Positions 34,224-45,732 of a stretch of DNA of 64,000 bases are shown in pieces. The notes below the pieces were generated by a model that had not been told where the DNA came from, ran no database searches, and was given only the letters and a program-made list of their open reading frames with translations. Each line of letters opens with the position of its first letter. The first letter of the stretch is position 1. The stretch is from Buddleja alternifolia (lineage: Eukaryota; Streptophyta; Magnoliopsida; Lamiales; Scrophulariaceae), in the NCBI GenBank assembly GCA_019426215.1, contig CM033395.1, positions 18,218,569 through 18,282,568 of the forward strand, in the 5' to 3' direction. The translations under genes were made by a program, and so were the position numbers.

Positions 34224-35821
34224 TGTTAGTGTGTATGCCCTCAAAGGCCATAAAGAGGATAGATTTATATGGCATATTGGTAACTAAACAATATCTTTTC
34301 ATAATATAAGGCATTATCTGTTGTTTTCTTATAGGCATTTGTCAGATTTTATATAAACAACGTAAAATCCTTGATAATAAGGACTAGAAGAGTTTGATCC
34401 TTATTATCTAAAACTGGTTAGCAAGTCAAAGAGAGTATTGAATGGACATCAATACTTGATAAAGACTTGTATGATATAAGTTTTGAAGGATAAATTGCCA
34501 GTTAACACTTATGGAAATGGTAGTGAGAACTTATGTCATAGACATCTCGGTTAGACTGATATGTTCAAACACGGCATGCATCGGTTTCATCACATGGGTT
34601 TTCACTCGCTGACAGTCAATGATGAAACTGATAAGTTGTGATAGGTATGCATGAACCTTAGACCTGAGGAATCAAGTTGAAGATGTACTTGTGACATCAA
34701 ATCTGTCATTAGAGTAGTTAGATCCAATTCACCCATTGGTGGGATCGTCCTCGAAGTGCGACTTGATGGGCAAGTAGCAATCTTAACTGATTAGCAAAAT
34801 GGAATTTATTCTCTCATAAGTGGATGAGCTAAATATCCTATGCAGTCATGAATGAGTGAGGTTAAAAGACTTTGGCCAAAGCACAAGAGATACTCATGTT
34901 AGACATGAAGGTATACTCATTGACCTCGATTCATTATGAGCTAAGCATATGGTCAAGTCTTGTGAGTTTGACTAAACAATGACTCTCACTTGACTGGGAT
35001 ATAAGAATAAAAGGTTTATACTCGTACAGTATTCACAGCGTAAAAGGTTTGGAAAGATCCTATTCATTCATTCTCAATTGGGATATGATGCGAGCCACGT
35101 GACTGACAAGGTGTTACTCACATCCGTTTGGTTTCCTCCTAATTGCCTTTTTAGACGAACCTAAAGAGTCGCGCTTAAAGGAATTGCAAAAAGGAAAAAT
35201 CACGGAATTGGTTTGAGAGAGTTTTTTTGTATTGGATATCGAAATTAATTAATTAATTAATCATTAGACGATCTTATTAATTAATTAAGTTGACATGTTA
35301 ATTAATTTCTTAAAGAAAATTAATTATAGAGTTAACATGGATTCAATTAATTGTTTGATTAAATTATTTATTGGATAAATAATATTTATTAAACAAATAA
35401 TTAAACAAGTAAAATTGACTAAGCATAAGGCTTAGAAAAGCCCAAAGTGGGCGTCCTCATATGCATAGTGTTTAGGTCATTTATTTTTCTTAAGTAGTAT
35501 AAATATACTACTTAGTGAAAAATTAAAATAAGCCTCCAACATAACTTTCTCTCCAAGTCAAAACTCTCCAAACCCTCTCTCTCTCTCTCTAGCCGTATTA
35601 GAGGAAGGAAAAGAAGGGATTTTTCGCTTTTGATTCCGGCGTGGTGATTTAGAGGCAGCGACAAATTTGCTGTTCAAGAAAGGATCGTGAAAGCTGGTAC
35701 AAAATTCAACATACGGGAAGAAAGGTACATGATTTCGAAACCCAATTTGAATATGAGAAATCGAGATGAATCACTTGGGATTTTATTTTTCCGCTGTGTT
35801 TTTATGCTATAAAACCCAACG
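34224..35821 (+). repeat. Solo LTR of a related copia family, inserted in the protease region
   Basis: The 1598-bp segment starts TGTTAGTGTGTATGCC and ends AAAACCCAACG. It is flanked by ctaac on both sides (34219-34223, 35822-35826). Removing it plus one ctaac rejoins the host protease frame on the minus strand (FSRHLLL followed by GNCLVLPNG). It has no internal coding region, so it is a solo LTR left by LTR-LTR recombination. The orientation is plus, since its end text GGATTTTATTTTTCCGCTG matches the 3' end of the host LTR family. The last base is G instead of the usual A. Confidence 0.85.
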
Positions 35822-36586
35822 CTAACAATAATAAATGTCTAGAAAATAATCTAATGAAAGTAGTGCCAATGTGTGTGTCTGCTACACTATGTCCGCTGCC
35901 AACATTGATCATCACTTCTCCATGCTCCAGCTTCTTACTTCTTTCCAGCTCCTAATTCAAAACACACACATGAGCACTAGCCCCAGAGTTTAGAATCTAG
36001 GAAGATGAAAATATAGTAACAGAATAATTTGTTTCCAAAACATTAAGTTCTATACCTGAAGTAATGTCAGCTTTTAGCCCAGAACAGTCACGCTTCCAAT
36101 CATCCACTTCCTGGCAGTGGATATATGTTCTTGCAACTCTTGGGCGCTTCTTTCCTCTCTTAGAAGCATTCCTCATAGTCCATTCAGAGGTAAATCTTCA
36201 TCCCTATCTTTCCTCAAAAGAGCTTGTGTGTAAACAAGTCTATCTTTAAGATCTAGTAAAGATCCTCCCAGGTCATCTACCTTACGGTCAGTGACAAAAG
36301 CAGAGAAAGATTTAGGGAGAGATTGGAGAATGAGATTTATTTACAGATGAAAATCCATGATACTTCCCAGAGTATAGAGCCTGCCTATCATGGATATCAT
36401 GTTCATAACATGAGGTACCACTTCATCATTCTCTCCTATTCTGGCTTGGAAAAGCTCATTCAATAAATAATACCACACCGATTTTCCATGTTCCCCGAAC
36501 ATCTCCTCCAAATGAATCAGAATTGACTTGGGACTATCCATATCCAAATGAATATTCCTCAAGTCTTTGCTCATAGATTGCAACAT
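35822..36586 (-). pseudogene. Copia gag 3' half, zinc knuckle and protease start (broken)
   Basis: A minus-strand block from 36586 (MLQSMSKDLRNIHLDMDSPK onward) continues the gag interrupted by the hAT at 36592-40577. After a stop comes NLILQSLPKSFSAFVTDRK, then a degenerate knuckle (HCQEVDDWKRDCS) at about 36120-36080. The protease site reads ILNSGASAHVC (about 35990-35950), with Asn in place of the catalytic Asp, followed by VGSGHSVADTHIGTT. The Asp-to-Asn change alone would abolish protease activity. Confidence 0.8.
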
Positions 36587-36591
36587 GTAGC

Positions 36592-39500
36592 CAATGTTTT
36601 AAAAATCGGACCGGCTATCGAACCGGAAAATCTACCGGTTCAAGATTCACTGGTCGGACGGTGGTTCAATCGTGGTCAGACCGGTGATGTCATAATTATA
36701 ATATAAATAATTTTTAATATATTAAAATTTGATAAAAAAATAATAAAATACATAAATATGCAATAAAAATATAAATAAAAAAACCAATCATTAGAATTTA
36801 AGCATCCACAAATGACAAATCCAATAAAAATATCCAAATAGACACCTAATTAACATAAAAGTGCAACAAAATAAACATAATCTAGTTAATAACAATTAAC
36901 AAACTTCAAATATGCAATCTAGTTGCTCAATCCCCTCGCCTTAGCCATTCTTCATCATCTTCATTTGTGTCACCACCACTAGTACTACCACCTATTCCAA
37001 CTCCGATCGAGACATCATGCAAGTCATCTCCAATATAGAAACGATCAAACGATGACAAGTCTACATCATCATCAACCTCTACAGCCTCATTATCATCAGT
37101 TTGGTCATCATCATCTACATTTAACCAAAATAAAAAAATGAGTTTAAAGTATATATTTCTTTATAGTAATCACTTATCATAATTTAGAACTTGTTTTTAT
37201 TATAATTTCTACATAATTCACACATAAACCTTCTCGTGGACGACAACGGTCTCTTTCCATTCTTGGAGGATCTAATTCTTTATAAAGCATGTTCTCAATA
37301 TCCTCATAATCAAGAAATGACTCATCTTCATCATCAACAACCCAAAAATCGGTCTTGTCAATACTCTCATAATCAATTGGATCAAAATTTTCAGGCTTCA
37401 AGAGCCACCTAAAGTATTTATAAAAGTAAATTTATCAAGGTGATATGTGATAATTACATTACAAAATGAAATAATAAATAAAAGTTTAATAAAATTATTA
37501 TTACCTATCTTTTAACTTCAAGTTGTAATGAACATACACCAAATCATTTAACCTTTGATGCTCCAGTCGATTCCTCTTCTTGCTATGTATACGTTCAAAT
37601 ACACTTCAATTCCTCTCACATCCGGATGATGTACATGTTTGACCAAGAATTCGAATTGCCAATTTTCTAAGATTAGGTGCACTTTCACCAAACAATCTCC
37701 ACCATTCATCTAAGAAAGGAAAATAAATAAATAATAACATTTAAAAAATAATAATAAATAAATAACTCAATTGAAGTTAATAAAGAAAATTTACCCGGCT
37801 GTGTGTCCCGGCATGTCTCAAAAACAAGTTCTTGTCCAAAACTTTCTAAACGTTCTCGAAATAACCTCAATTCATTCACCAACTTTGTCTTACTACCTGT
37901 TCCTTTAGAGGACAGCATTTTAAGCATACCATTCATAACCTCAGGTTTCTCACAAAATGATGTTTTATCATACTGAAAGACGGGATTCAAGTAATAAGCA
38001 GCGGCATGTATATCTTTCCTCAATTGTCTATCCCAACGACTCTTGATGACCTGTGTATATGGCTTGTACAAACTCTTTTTTTTCTTAAAAAGACTTTTAA
38101 TTCCCTTGCGTGCCCTATGTATCCCTTCATAAATGTACCCAGTGGAGGGTTTTTTATCCCCATCAACAATTTTCAAGAGACGCATCAAATGCTCCATAAT
38201 TTTCACAATAATCAAGCAATCATTCCAAAATTTGATATTATGAACAATGGCAATTACTTCTTTTGTTTATTTTCCCTTGCTAGTCTTGAATCAGTAAACT
38301 CTTTACAAATTACTAAAGCTTTTAAATCGTGCATGTGATGGTAAACATTATACAAAGCAGTAAAAGTACTACCAAACCTTGTGTCCTCTGGACGAATTAT
38401 TTCTGTCCAATTTTTGTGTTTCCTTAGCCAAGCCAACCAAAAACCGTGGTTGTACACAAATTTAGTGACACGAGATGCTTTACTCACAATTTCAGCAACA
38501 TGGTCCATCTTCGCTATATCCTTCATCACTAAATTCAAGCAATGTGCTACACAAGGAGACCAACTAATAGATGCATAACGTTGTTCTACCAATTTTCCCG
38601 CAGCAACATAATTTGCTCCATTATTAGTAACCATGTGAACCGCATTGGATGCACCTACCCATTCGATTGCTTCTTGAAACAACTTAAGAAATGCTAGTGC
38701 ATCTTTTACAATATCAGATGCATCCACAGATTTCCAAAATACTGTTCTCCGAGGTGAATAGACAAGAAAATTAATCAATGTACGGTCTCGATTATCTGAC
38801 CAACCGTCACCCATGATTGTGCATCCATATTCTACCCAAGTATTGCGAATACTATCAACCCACAATTGAACTTCTTTTTTTGCATCCCTTAAGAGGGGAA
38901 TCCGAAGAGCATGATAATTGGGGACCTTATATCCCGACCCTATTGCAATTGCAGCATCAAACATACGTTGAAAGTATCTCGAGTTACAAGCATTGATTGG
39001 AATACATGTATCGTAAAAGAACTTGGCTATTTCCATATCAGCTCTTGCTATTGCTTCCTTACCTGCCAAGACACTTTTTATCGAAGGTTGAGACCCCAGA
39101 GTCGTCCTTGGAGCAAAGTAATCACCAATTCCGACTGATGGCTTCACTTTGCTGCTCTGACCAGCCTGTGATTTTCCTTTTTCAGTACTAGATCGTGCAC
39201 TTCCAGTCCTTTCCCATGTCTGCCTAGGTATTTCTCCAACATCCTCCTCGTCATCTCTGTCCTCCTCTTCAAAAATAGGAGGGCCATATGTATTCTCCAT
39301 ATTATAACCGTCTTGGCTTTCTTTTTTTTTCGTGGCAATTTCTTTAAGCGACTCTTCCATTTGATATCTGACATCAGGAGGGACTTTTCGACACACTATA
39401 ATTGCACCTTTCTTCCCTGCAAGATGTTGTTTCATTCTATGTATGCCACCACCGGTTGACACCTTTCCACAATACAAACAACTAATAGATCTCTTCCCGT

Positions 39501-40577
39501 CGATAAGTTTTTCAACAACATGATTCCAAGCTATATCAGTCTTGCCCCTTATTGATTGAACAGATGGACTAGAACTACAAGCATTTCCTTCCCTATGTTG
39601 TTCACCAGACGACATATCGCTGCAAAAAATTCAAAGGGGAATTGTTAACCAAAACTAGGTAATGCTAAGATCTAAGAGATCTCTTAGAAATTCCTAAACA
39701 ATTTTGTAGAAACCTCAAAGAAAGTGAATGGCCATTAAATCCCGTTCCCAGCAATATATCTAATGTCAAATAAGCAACTCAATTCAGCTACTCAATTGGC
39801 ATTCAAACTCCATAAATTTACATTGAGTTTCTTATTTAGAAAAATGTCATCAGAACTTATAAGTTATAACCTTTCGATCTCAATTTACAAAGGGTTTTTT
39901 CCTCTTCCTTCCCCTCACATACACATATGCATTGCACTTCCTCTCTTGTGAGCACAGAAATATTTAAACCTCCTTTTACCATTTTCTTTTTGGGTTTTCT
40001 TTTCAACAAAACATAGCGTAATTAAAAATTGTAGTAGTCTGATAAACATCAATACCCATGAATCAACAACCTTTAATAGACATACCTAATCCATGAAGAA
40101 AATTAGCAAAATTAGCTAATACATACACTCAACAAAAAACAGAACTGAGCTCAAATTGATTCGCCGGAGTGAGGAAATTTTCGGCAAGGGGGGATTTAGA
40201 GTGAAAGAGATGGAGAATTGGAGATAGAGAAACTCACCTGCTGCTAAGTGAAACGGTGAAAGAGAGAAATTCCCCCTGCTGCTGCTGCGTGAAAAAGAGA
40301 AAGAAAAAGGGGTTTTGGGGTTTAATTTTGGGGTTGGATTATGGAAAATAGGGATTTAATTTTGAGTTTTTGACCAATTTCTTGAATAATTTGGAAACCG
40401 CCCGGTTTGATTGAACCTATAACGGTTCGAAAGGTTCGCCGGTCCAACCACGGTCCGGGCGGTTTTGAGCGGTTTTTGGGCTACAGCGGTTTTGAGGTTC
40501 GGATCGGACCCGTAAAGGCTCCGGGTGGCGGTCCGACCGGTCGGACGGGCCGGTTCGGTCCGATTTTTAAAACCCTG
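36592..40577 (-). mobile_element. hAT DNA transposon, nearly complete, inserted in copia gag
   Basis: A perfect 8-bp duplication catgtagc flanks it (36584-36591, 40578-40585). The terminal inverted repeats are CAATGTTTTAAAAATCGGAC (left) and CAGGGTTTTAAAAATCGGAC (right, reverse complement). Both ends have subterminal ACCGGTT/GGACCG words. It encodes a hAT transposase on the minus strand. Its length of 3986 bp is normal for an autonomous plant hAT. The transposase has only about two inactivating changes, so the insertion is relatively recent or recently active. Confidence 0.95.
37177..39615 (-). pseudogene. hAT transposase (BED finger, DUF659, hATC), lightly damaged
   Basis: The start at 39615 opens a 453-codon frame. 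It has a BED-type zinc finger (CLYCGKVSTGGGIHRMKQHL, about residues 48-67), an acidic linker, then the DUF659/RNase H-like core with MGDGWSDNRDRTLINFLVYS, NGANYVAAGKLVEQRY and WSPCVAHCLNLVMKDI. At about 38257 a stop interrupts ARENKQKK; a single-base deletion explains it, since the other frame continues VIAIVHNIKFWNDCL and on through 38215-37800 (SRWDRQLRKDIHAAAYYLNP). A possible intron (about 37797-37710) precedes the dimerisation domain hATC (37700-37500). There the conserved CERNWS reads CERN-stop-S (TGG to TGA). A final exon at 37401 encodes an acidic tail. It would cut and paste hAT-type ends. The frameshift and TGA predict no full-length protein. Confidence 0.9.
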
Positions 40578-40796
40578 CATGTAGCTGGTGACCTTCTGAG
40601 CATCAGAGTTCCATCTCTTGTATTCTTTCAGAACAGATTTTCCTTCTTCAGCCCTAGGTAGAGTTTGACCATCTTGCTCCAAAATATGCTCAAGTGACTT
40701 TTTCCTGATACCAGCCCTTAATTTCTTGACCCAGTCATAATAATTTAGTCCAGTGAGGACATATTTCTCAAGCATTGTTGATAGTGGGTTAACCAT
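40578..40796 (-). pseudogene. Copia gag N-terminal part (5' of the hAT insertion)
   Basis: The minus-strand frame starts MVNPLSTMLEKYVLTGLNYY, the same gag start as at 11.5 and 13.7 kb. It runs to about KVTSYM at the hAT insertion point, and the frame then resumes at 36591. Residues past that point in the open frame are read from the hAT end and are not gag. Confidence 0.85.
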
Positions 40797-42464
40797 ATTG
40801 AGAGAGAGATATTGACTGCAGAAAATAAACTAAGATTTCATTAGATAATTATGTTGTACCCAAGTAAAATCAAGACTTTAATTTTAACTTGGCTCCCACT
40901 ATTTTTCGAACCATTGCACTCCCACTGCGATGAACAAAAATCTCATTGGACAGATTTTGTAGTGAGTGATTGAGTTCTTTAAAATTTTCAATGAGTTGCA
41001 ATCTGTAACGATGTATAGCTCATTAAAAATTTCAAAGTGGCGTGCCACGCCAATCAGTCCAACTGATGGTTCAATCTCATTTTCGCTCATGAATCACTTA
41101 ACCTCAACCTGTAACGGAATATTGGTGGTGATCCATCTAAGTACTTTCCCATCAACTCCTATCGATCTAACAGTTGAATCTTATCTTGCAACCTATAACG
41201 GTGCATGGGATAAGATTTTTTTTCGACCGATGGCATCAAATGCACTTAAAAATCTTCGAATTATGAGTTTATGCATAACCCCCATTAGTCGGGACGATGC
41301 CATGCACAACTCATAACTCTATCTCTCTAAGTTTGATGGAGAGTCGGGAAATCCAATACCCCTTATTTACTTAGTATGATTGCTTTGGGAGAATTTGTTA
41401 ATTAATTAAGGTCTTACTTTGCACATTAATCCAATTCACACATACATGGTACTATTTTAAGCCATGCTTTAATAGAAAACCTAGTTCTTCTATCAACATG
41501 TTATCCATGGACTCTCAAGATTGATCTAAGCAAATAGATCAATCAGGGGGATAGGGACCTATATTGAATCTAATCTTGATATGCTCCGGGCTCCAAGCTA
41601 CAAGAAGGTCCTACCTTTACTAGTTACATAACATTGAAGCGCCCTACACATTATACTACCGAAATTAAAAGTACAAATTGGGGGGCATTATTCGGCCCAA
41701 TACAACCCAGAAAATACAAAACTGTAAAACCTTAAGTCCATGGATGCATCCACCCCAACATACATCAAAGCATGTAAATAAACTATTCAAGATCATGATG
41801 GCTTTTACTTTTAAAATCGAAAAGAAATTCATGCTCAATTAAATCTAATTTAATTATGAAAAGGAGAATTTAATTTCAATTTAAAAGAATAAATCCAATT
41901 TATTATTTAAGAAATAAGTCCTACTTATTCTTAATTACTTTGAAAAATTAAATTTATCCCAAAAAGAAATCCGATTTATTTAATCATCACGAATCATAAA
42001 TAAAATTCCAAGTTTTAATTTATGACATAATTAAATCCAATTTAATTATTAAAGTCAAATCCAATTTGACCTAATTAAATCCAATTTTATTTTAAGGAAA
42101 ACAAAATCGCTTTATTAGGAAAAGGGGGTTTGACAAATTTTGGGGCAAATTTGTCTATTGGGTCAAACTCAATAATTACTAATAATTATACATATATATA
42201 TATATATAATAATTAATCGTAGCTCCCGAATACGCCTGATTGCACCGCCACCCCCTCCTTTTTCCCTTTTTTTTTGTTTTATGGGCTTCCAACGCACAGG
42301 AGCGACGCCGCTGGCATAATCAGGGTGACGAAACGGGGCGTCAAAATTTTCAGTTTCAATATCCAATACAAAACCTATAAAATCCAATTTTAAAAATCTA
42401 ATTTTGCAAACATAATCTCAAACGCAAAATTCATTAATTGTATTAAAGTCAGCTCTGATACCAC
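40797..42464 (-). other. 5' leader of the 29.86-44.11 kb copia, with primer-binding site
   Basis: About 1.67 kb of non-coding sequence lies between the 5' LTR and gag. The primer site TGGTATCAGAGC is on the minus strand at about 42452-42463. Three spaced repeats lie at 40998-41202. The stretch 41840-42120 is a run of short AATTTAATTAAATCC words. No ORF is convincing. Confidence 0.8.
40998..41202 (-). repeat. Three spaced leader repeats matching those at 13.3-13.5 kb
   Basis: On the coding (minus) strand these read ACCGTTATAGGTTGC (41202-41188), TCCGTTACAGGTTG (41118-41105) and ATCGTTACAGATTGC (41012-40998). Spacing is about 84 and 106 bp. They correspond in position and word to ATCGTTAAAGGGTTGC at 13311-13519. 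Confidence 0.75.
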
Positions 42465-44114
42465 TGTTAGGAATCCATCGGATAAAAATGCAGCGGAATA
42501 AAAAAAAATTGGATTCCTAAACATGGATCACTTTAACAGGATTAATGAATTTTAAGCAGTTTTCCAAACAATTAAACGAAATAGATTATCTTATCAATTT
42601 CATAATATTTCTTTGCGTAATAGCAACTCCCTGAGCTCTTGTCTCTAAAGATGCACGCGAAACGAACCTTCAAACGATCTTCCAAAGCTTCCTCCTTGAT
42701 GGTGGTGGACGGCTAGGACAAGCTTTTGGAGGAGGGAGGATTCTTTTCCTTCTTGTATTATGCAACTAGGTTAAAGTTGTTATGACTTGTAAGTGTTGGA
42801 GTTATCTAATAACTCCTTGACTTAACAAACAAGTCATGGAGTCTTCCATGACTCCAAGTGGCCGCCCCCTAGGGCTCCAAGTGGACGTGGGTTGGCTTTA
42901 AGTTGACCCATTCAACTTAGCCCACCTCTTAAATGTATTTAATCTAAATCCTATTCAAATTCCAATACATATTAAATGATTAATTAATTCCTAATTAATG
43001 AATTCTCCAATTAATAATTTGATTTAATCTTATTAAATTAAATATTTAATTCATTGATTTAACCTATAAATCAATGCGTCCATTTAATTATATCTTTCTA
43101 AAAGATTAACCCAAAAAGACATCTCATTCGCTTCTTATAGCACGACTCTTTAGGTTCTTCTCAATTGGACATGGGAAGAATTACCAAAGGATGTGAGTGT
43201 CACCTAGCCAGTCCCGTGGACTTATATCGTAACCCAATTGAGCACCAAATGAATGAATCATTTACGAACCTCTTGACCATAAATACCATATGAGTATAAG
43301 CCCTTCACTGACGTATCCCGATCAAGTGAGAGTCATAGTTTATGTCAAACTCACAAAACTTGATATTATGCATATAATTATATCATGATGAAATTTCCAA
43401 ACTACCCTCCATGTCCCACATGGGTTAGTTTCATTACTTTGGCCAAAGACTTGTAATTTCACATGCATATAATTGCACATGATACTTTCTCATTTACTAT
43501 CGAGATAGTGAATCCCATCTTGGCGATCACTGAACAACTGCTACTTGACTCATTGAGATCGCACTTCGAGGTCGGCCCCACCAAAAGGTGAGTTGGGCCT
43601 AACTACTCTAGTAACAGATTCAACAGCACAAGCACATTGATCATGAACGCTCAGGTCTAAGGCCCATGCATACTATTATGGTCAGTAATCCAATCATTGA
43701 CAGATACCGAGTAAATACCCATGTGATCTGATTACTGCGAGCCATGTTTGAATATATCAATTCCATTGATATATCTATGACACGCGTCTCACTATCCCAT
43801 AGTGTTCGACTGACACTCCTTGTCAGAGCATGTGTCATACAAATCGAATCTTAATGCCCAATTAAGATTCCTTGACTTGCGAACCCATTTGAGTGATCAA
43901 GAATAAGACTCTCCCCGCGCCACATCTTTATTCCATAAAGGGCGAAGAGTCAACCTCGATACACAAGGACTGTTTGTTCAATACTTGTTGATGCCATAAA
44001 GTTTTACATGAACAGAATAATAATTGCCTTTATTAATTATCAGTTTGTACAACTTAATTGAATACCCTATACATTCTATTTGTCCTCATTAGCATCTAGG
44101 GGATATACCTAACA
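42465..44114 (-). repeat. 5' LTR of the 29.86-44.11 kb copia
   Basis: Ends TGTTAGGAATCC...ATACCTAACA. Partner of 29860-31427. Its minus-strand 3' edge abuts the primer-binding site, which fixes element orientation. Confidence 0.95.
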
Positions 44115-44254
44115 GTTTAGTCATCATATCAGCAAGATTATCTTGGGTATCAACTTTAATAGCCGCAATCTTTCCATTTGATATATAATCTCGAACAATG
44201 TGATTTCGTATATCAATGTGCTTGGTCCTCTCATGGAGCATCTAATTTTGTGTC
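44115..44254 (-). pseudogene. Old copia RNase H fragment
   Basis: The minus strand encodes MLHERTKHIDIRNHIVRDYI, then a run ending NLADMMTK, the C-terminal RNase H of a copia polyprotein. It joins to KPVSVQKFKH at 29859 when the inserted element is removed. The sequence stops being copia-like at about 44254. Confidence 0.8.
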
Positions 44255-45727
44255 TGTTGGACTAACCAGACGTGGTTCACCGGTTGCGTGCATGTGCTGC
44301 GAAAGTAAATTATAAAAAATTTAATCAATGCAGATGAGTGGGTATTTTACATGGCACCATTGAATTACAAAACACATACAAAGGGGGTCGTCAAGTCATT
44401 ATATCTTGTGGAGTTGTGTTGAAACAAACTCATGGGAGAATTCATAACCTTTAGATTTTCTTCATCTTCAAGCTTTTCCGTTTCTTGGATAAATCCCTTA
44501 AACACTCCAAATATCATGTCTCTAAGTTTATCCACACCCTAAATATTTTCTTAAGCTTCTTTAGTACAATTCCTTGCTAGCTTTACACTAAATTTGGCTT
44601 ATGAAGAATAAGAGAGGAAAACGTGTTTAGGCTCTAATGCAGAGAGAAAAAAAGAGAGGAGAAAAATTGCACAAGGCAATTTCTGCATTAGCAAAGAGGC
44701 AACACATCTTTTCCCTATTTATAAGGAGACAAACACGTCTCCTGCTCCGTGTAAGGATTTGACTTTTGTCAAATCCGTTTCCTTCTTGTACTCTCATTCC
44801 ATGTATATCCAAATCAAGCCTAATCTAAATAATATTCTACTCAATCATCCTTCACTAATTATCATACATAAGGAATAAATAAATAAATATTTGGATATCA
44901 TAATTAATTTATCTACACAAGATAATTAATTAATTGCCTTTAATTAATTAAACTAATTAATTAACTCCATTTAATTGATTCTACTTGAGAATTAATTTAA
45001 TCCACCAAGGGTTAATTTCATAGAGTTAATTTTCTACATAAGAACTAATATTTTCCATAAGGAGGTTCATACTCAAGTTAAGTGTGTGACCTCTTAAGTT
45101 CATTTACATGCTCGCAATGAGACCTTTCCTTTAGGTTTAAATAAGTACCTAAGGTGTGTGTGTGAGACATGTATGTATGTGTGAGTGTTGACCAATTTTT
45201 GGTGACGTCGATAAATATATTATTATTATATTAAATGAATTAATTAATTCACTCTACATAAGTTTATGAACGTGTGTTTTCTCTTCGCTTCTTTATCTCC
45301 CCATCTCTTTCACAATTTTGTACTAACTCATGAGTTGAGTATGAAAAATTAAGAGAAATAAATCCTACGTTTTATTTTTGTAAGCCAAAAGTTCAAATTG
45401 TTTTTGGCTAGCACTGATAAAACGAATCGAGAGTACGAACTAAGGTGTGGATATACCATAGAGATGCAACACCTGGGGCGTTAGAGAAAACTATATCGAG
45501 GAAATCAATTGCAGTAGATCCGTTCGAGGGAGACGAAATCTAAAAGAATTGTTGCTGAAATTTCGTCAACGAGGTAAACGCTAGAAAACACCCTTTGTAT
45601 ATTTTCGTTAATCCGATGGTACCATGTAAATCTAACCCTAATTTGGGGGTGTCTCACATTTATTTTTAAATTACATGCTTCCACTACGACCGGCATCCCT
45701 GAGGTTGCACCACCAATCCCAATACTT
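44255..45727. repeat. Probable solo LTR or LTR fragment
   Basis: It begins TGTTGGACTAACC right where the RNase H fragment ends. No coding capacity is seen; the interior is AT-rich with TTAATTAATTA stretches. The word gtgtc occurs just before it (44250-44254) and at 45728-45732, which could be a target duplication. However, the presumed end (CCAATACTT) is not a standard LTR end, and the flanks do not rejoin a reading frame. Treat the limits as tentative. Confidence 0.4.
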
Positions 45728-45732
45728 GTGTC

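Larger units (their letters stand above)
29860..44114 (-). mobile_element. Ty1/copia retrotransposon, minus strand, carrying two later insertions
   Basis: LTRs at 29860-31427 and 42465-44114 share sequence throughout and have TGTTAG...CCTAACA ends. A perfect 5-bp duplication gttta flanks the element (29855-29859, 44115-44119). On the minus strand the 5' LTR is followed by TGGTATCAGAGC, the initiator Met-tRNA primer site. Coding remnants from right to left are gag (40796), zinc knuckle, protease, integrase, RT and RNase H, each damaged. The internal part without the insertions is about 5.4 kb, normal for copia. A solo LTR (34224-35821) and a hAT transposon (36592-40577) were inserted afterwards. 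Confidence 0.95.

Noticed and set aside
44255..45732. Clean solo LTR with gtgtc target duplication
   Set aside because: Kept only as a tentative LTR fragment. The right end is not a normal LTR end, and the flanks do not rejoin the interrupted RNase H frame.
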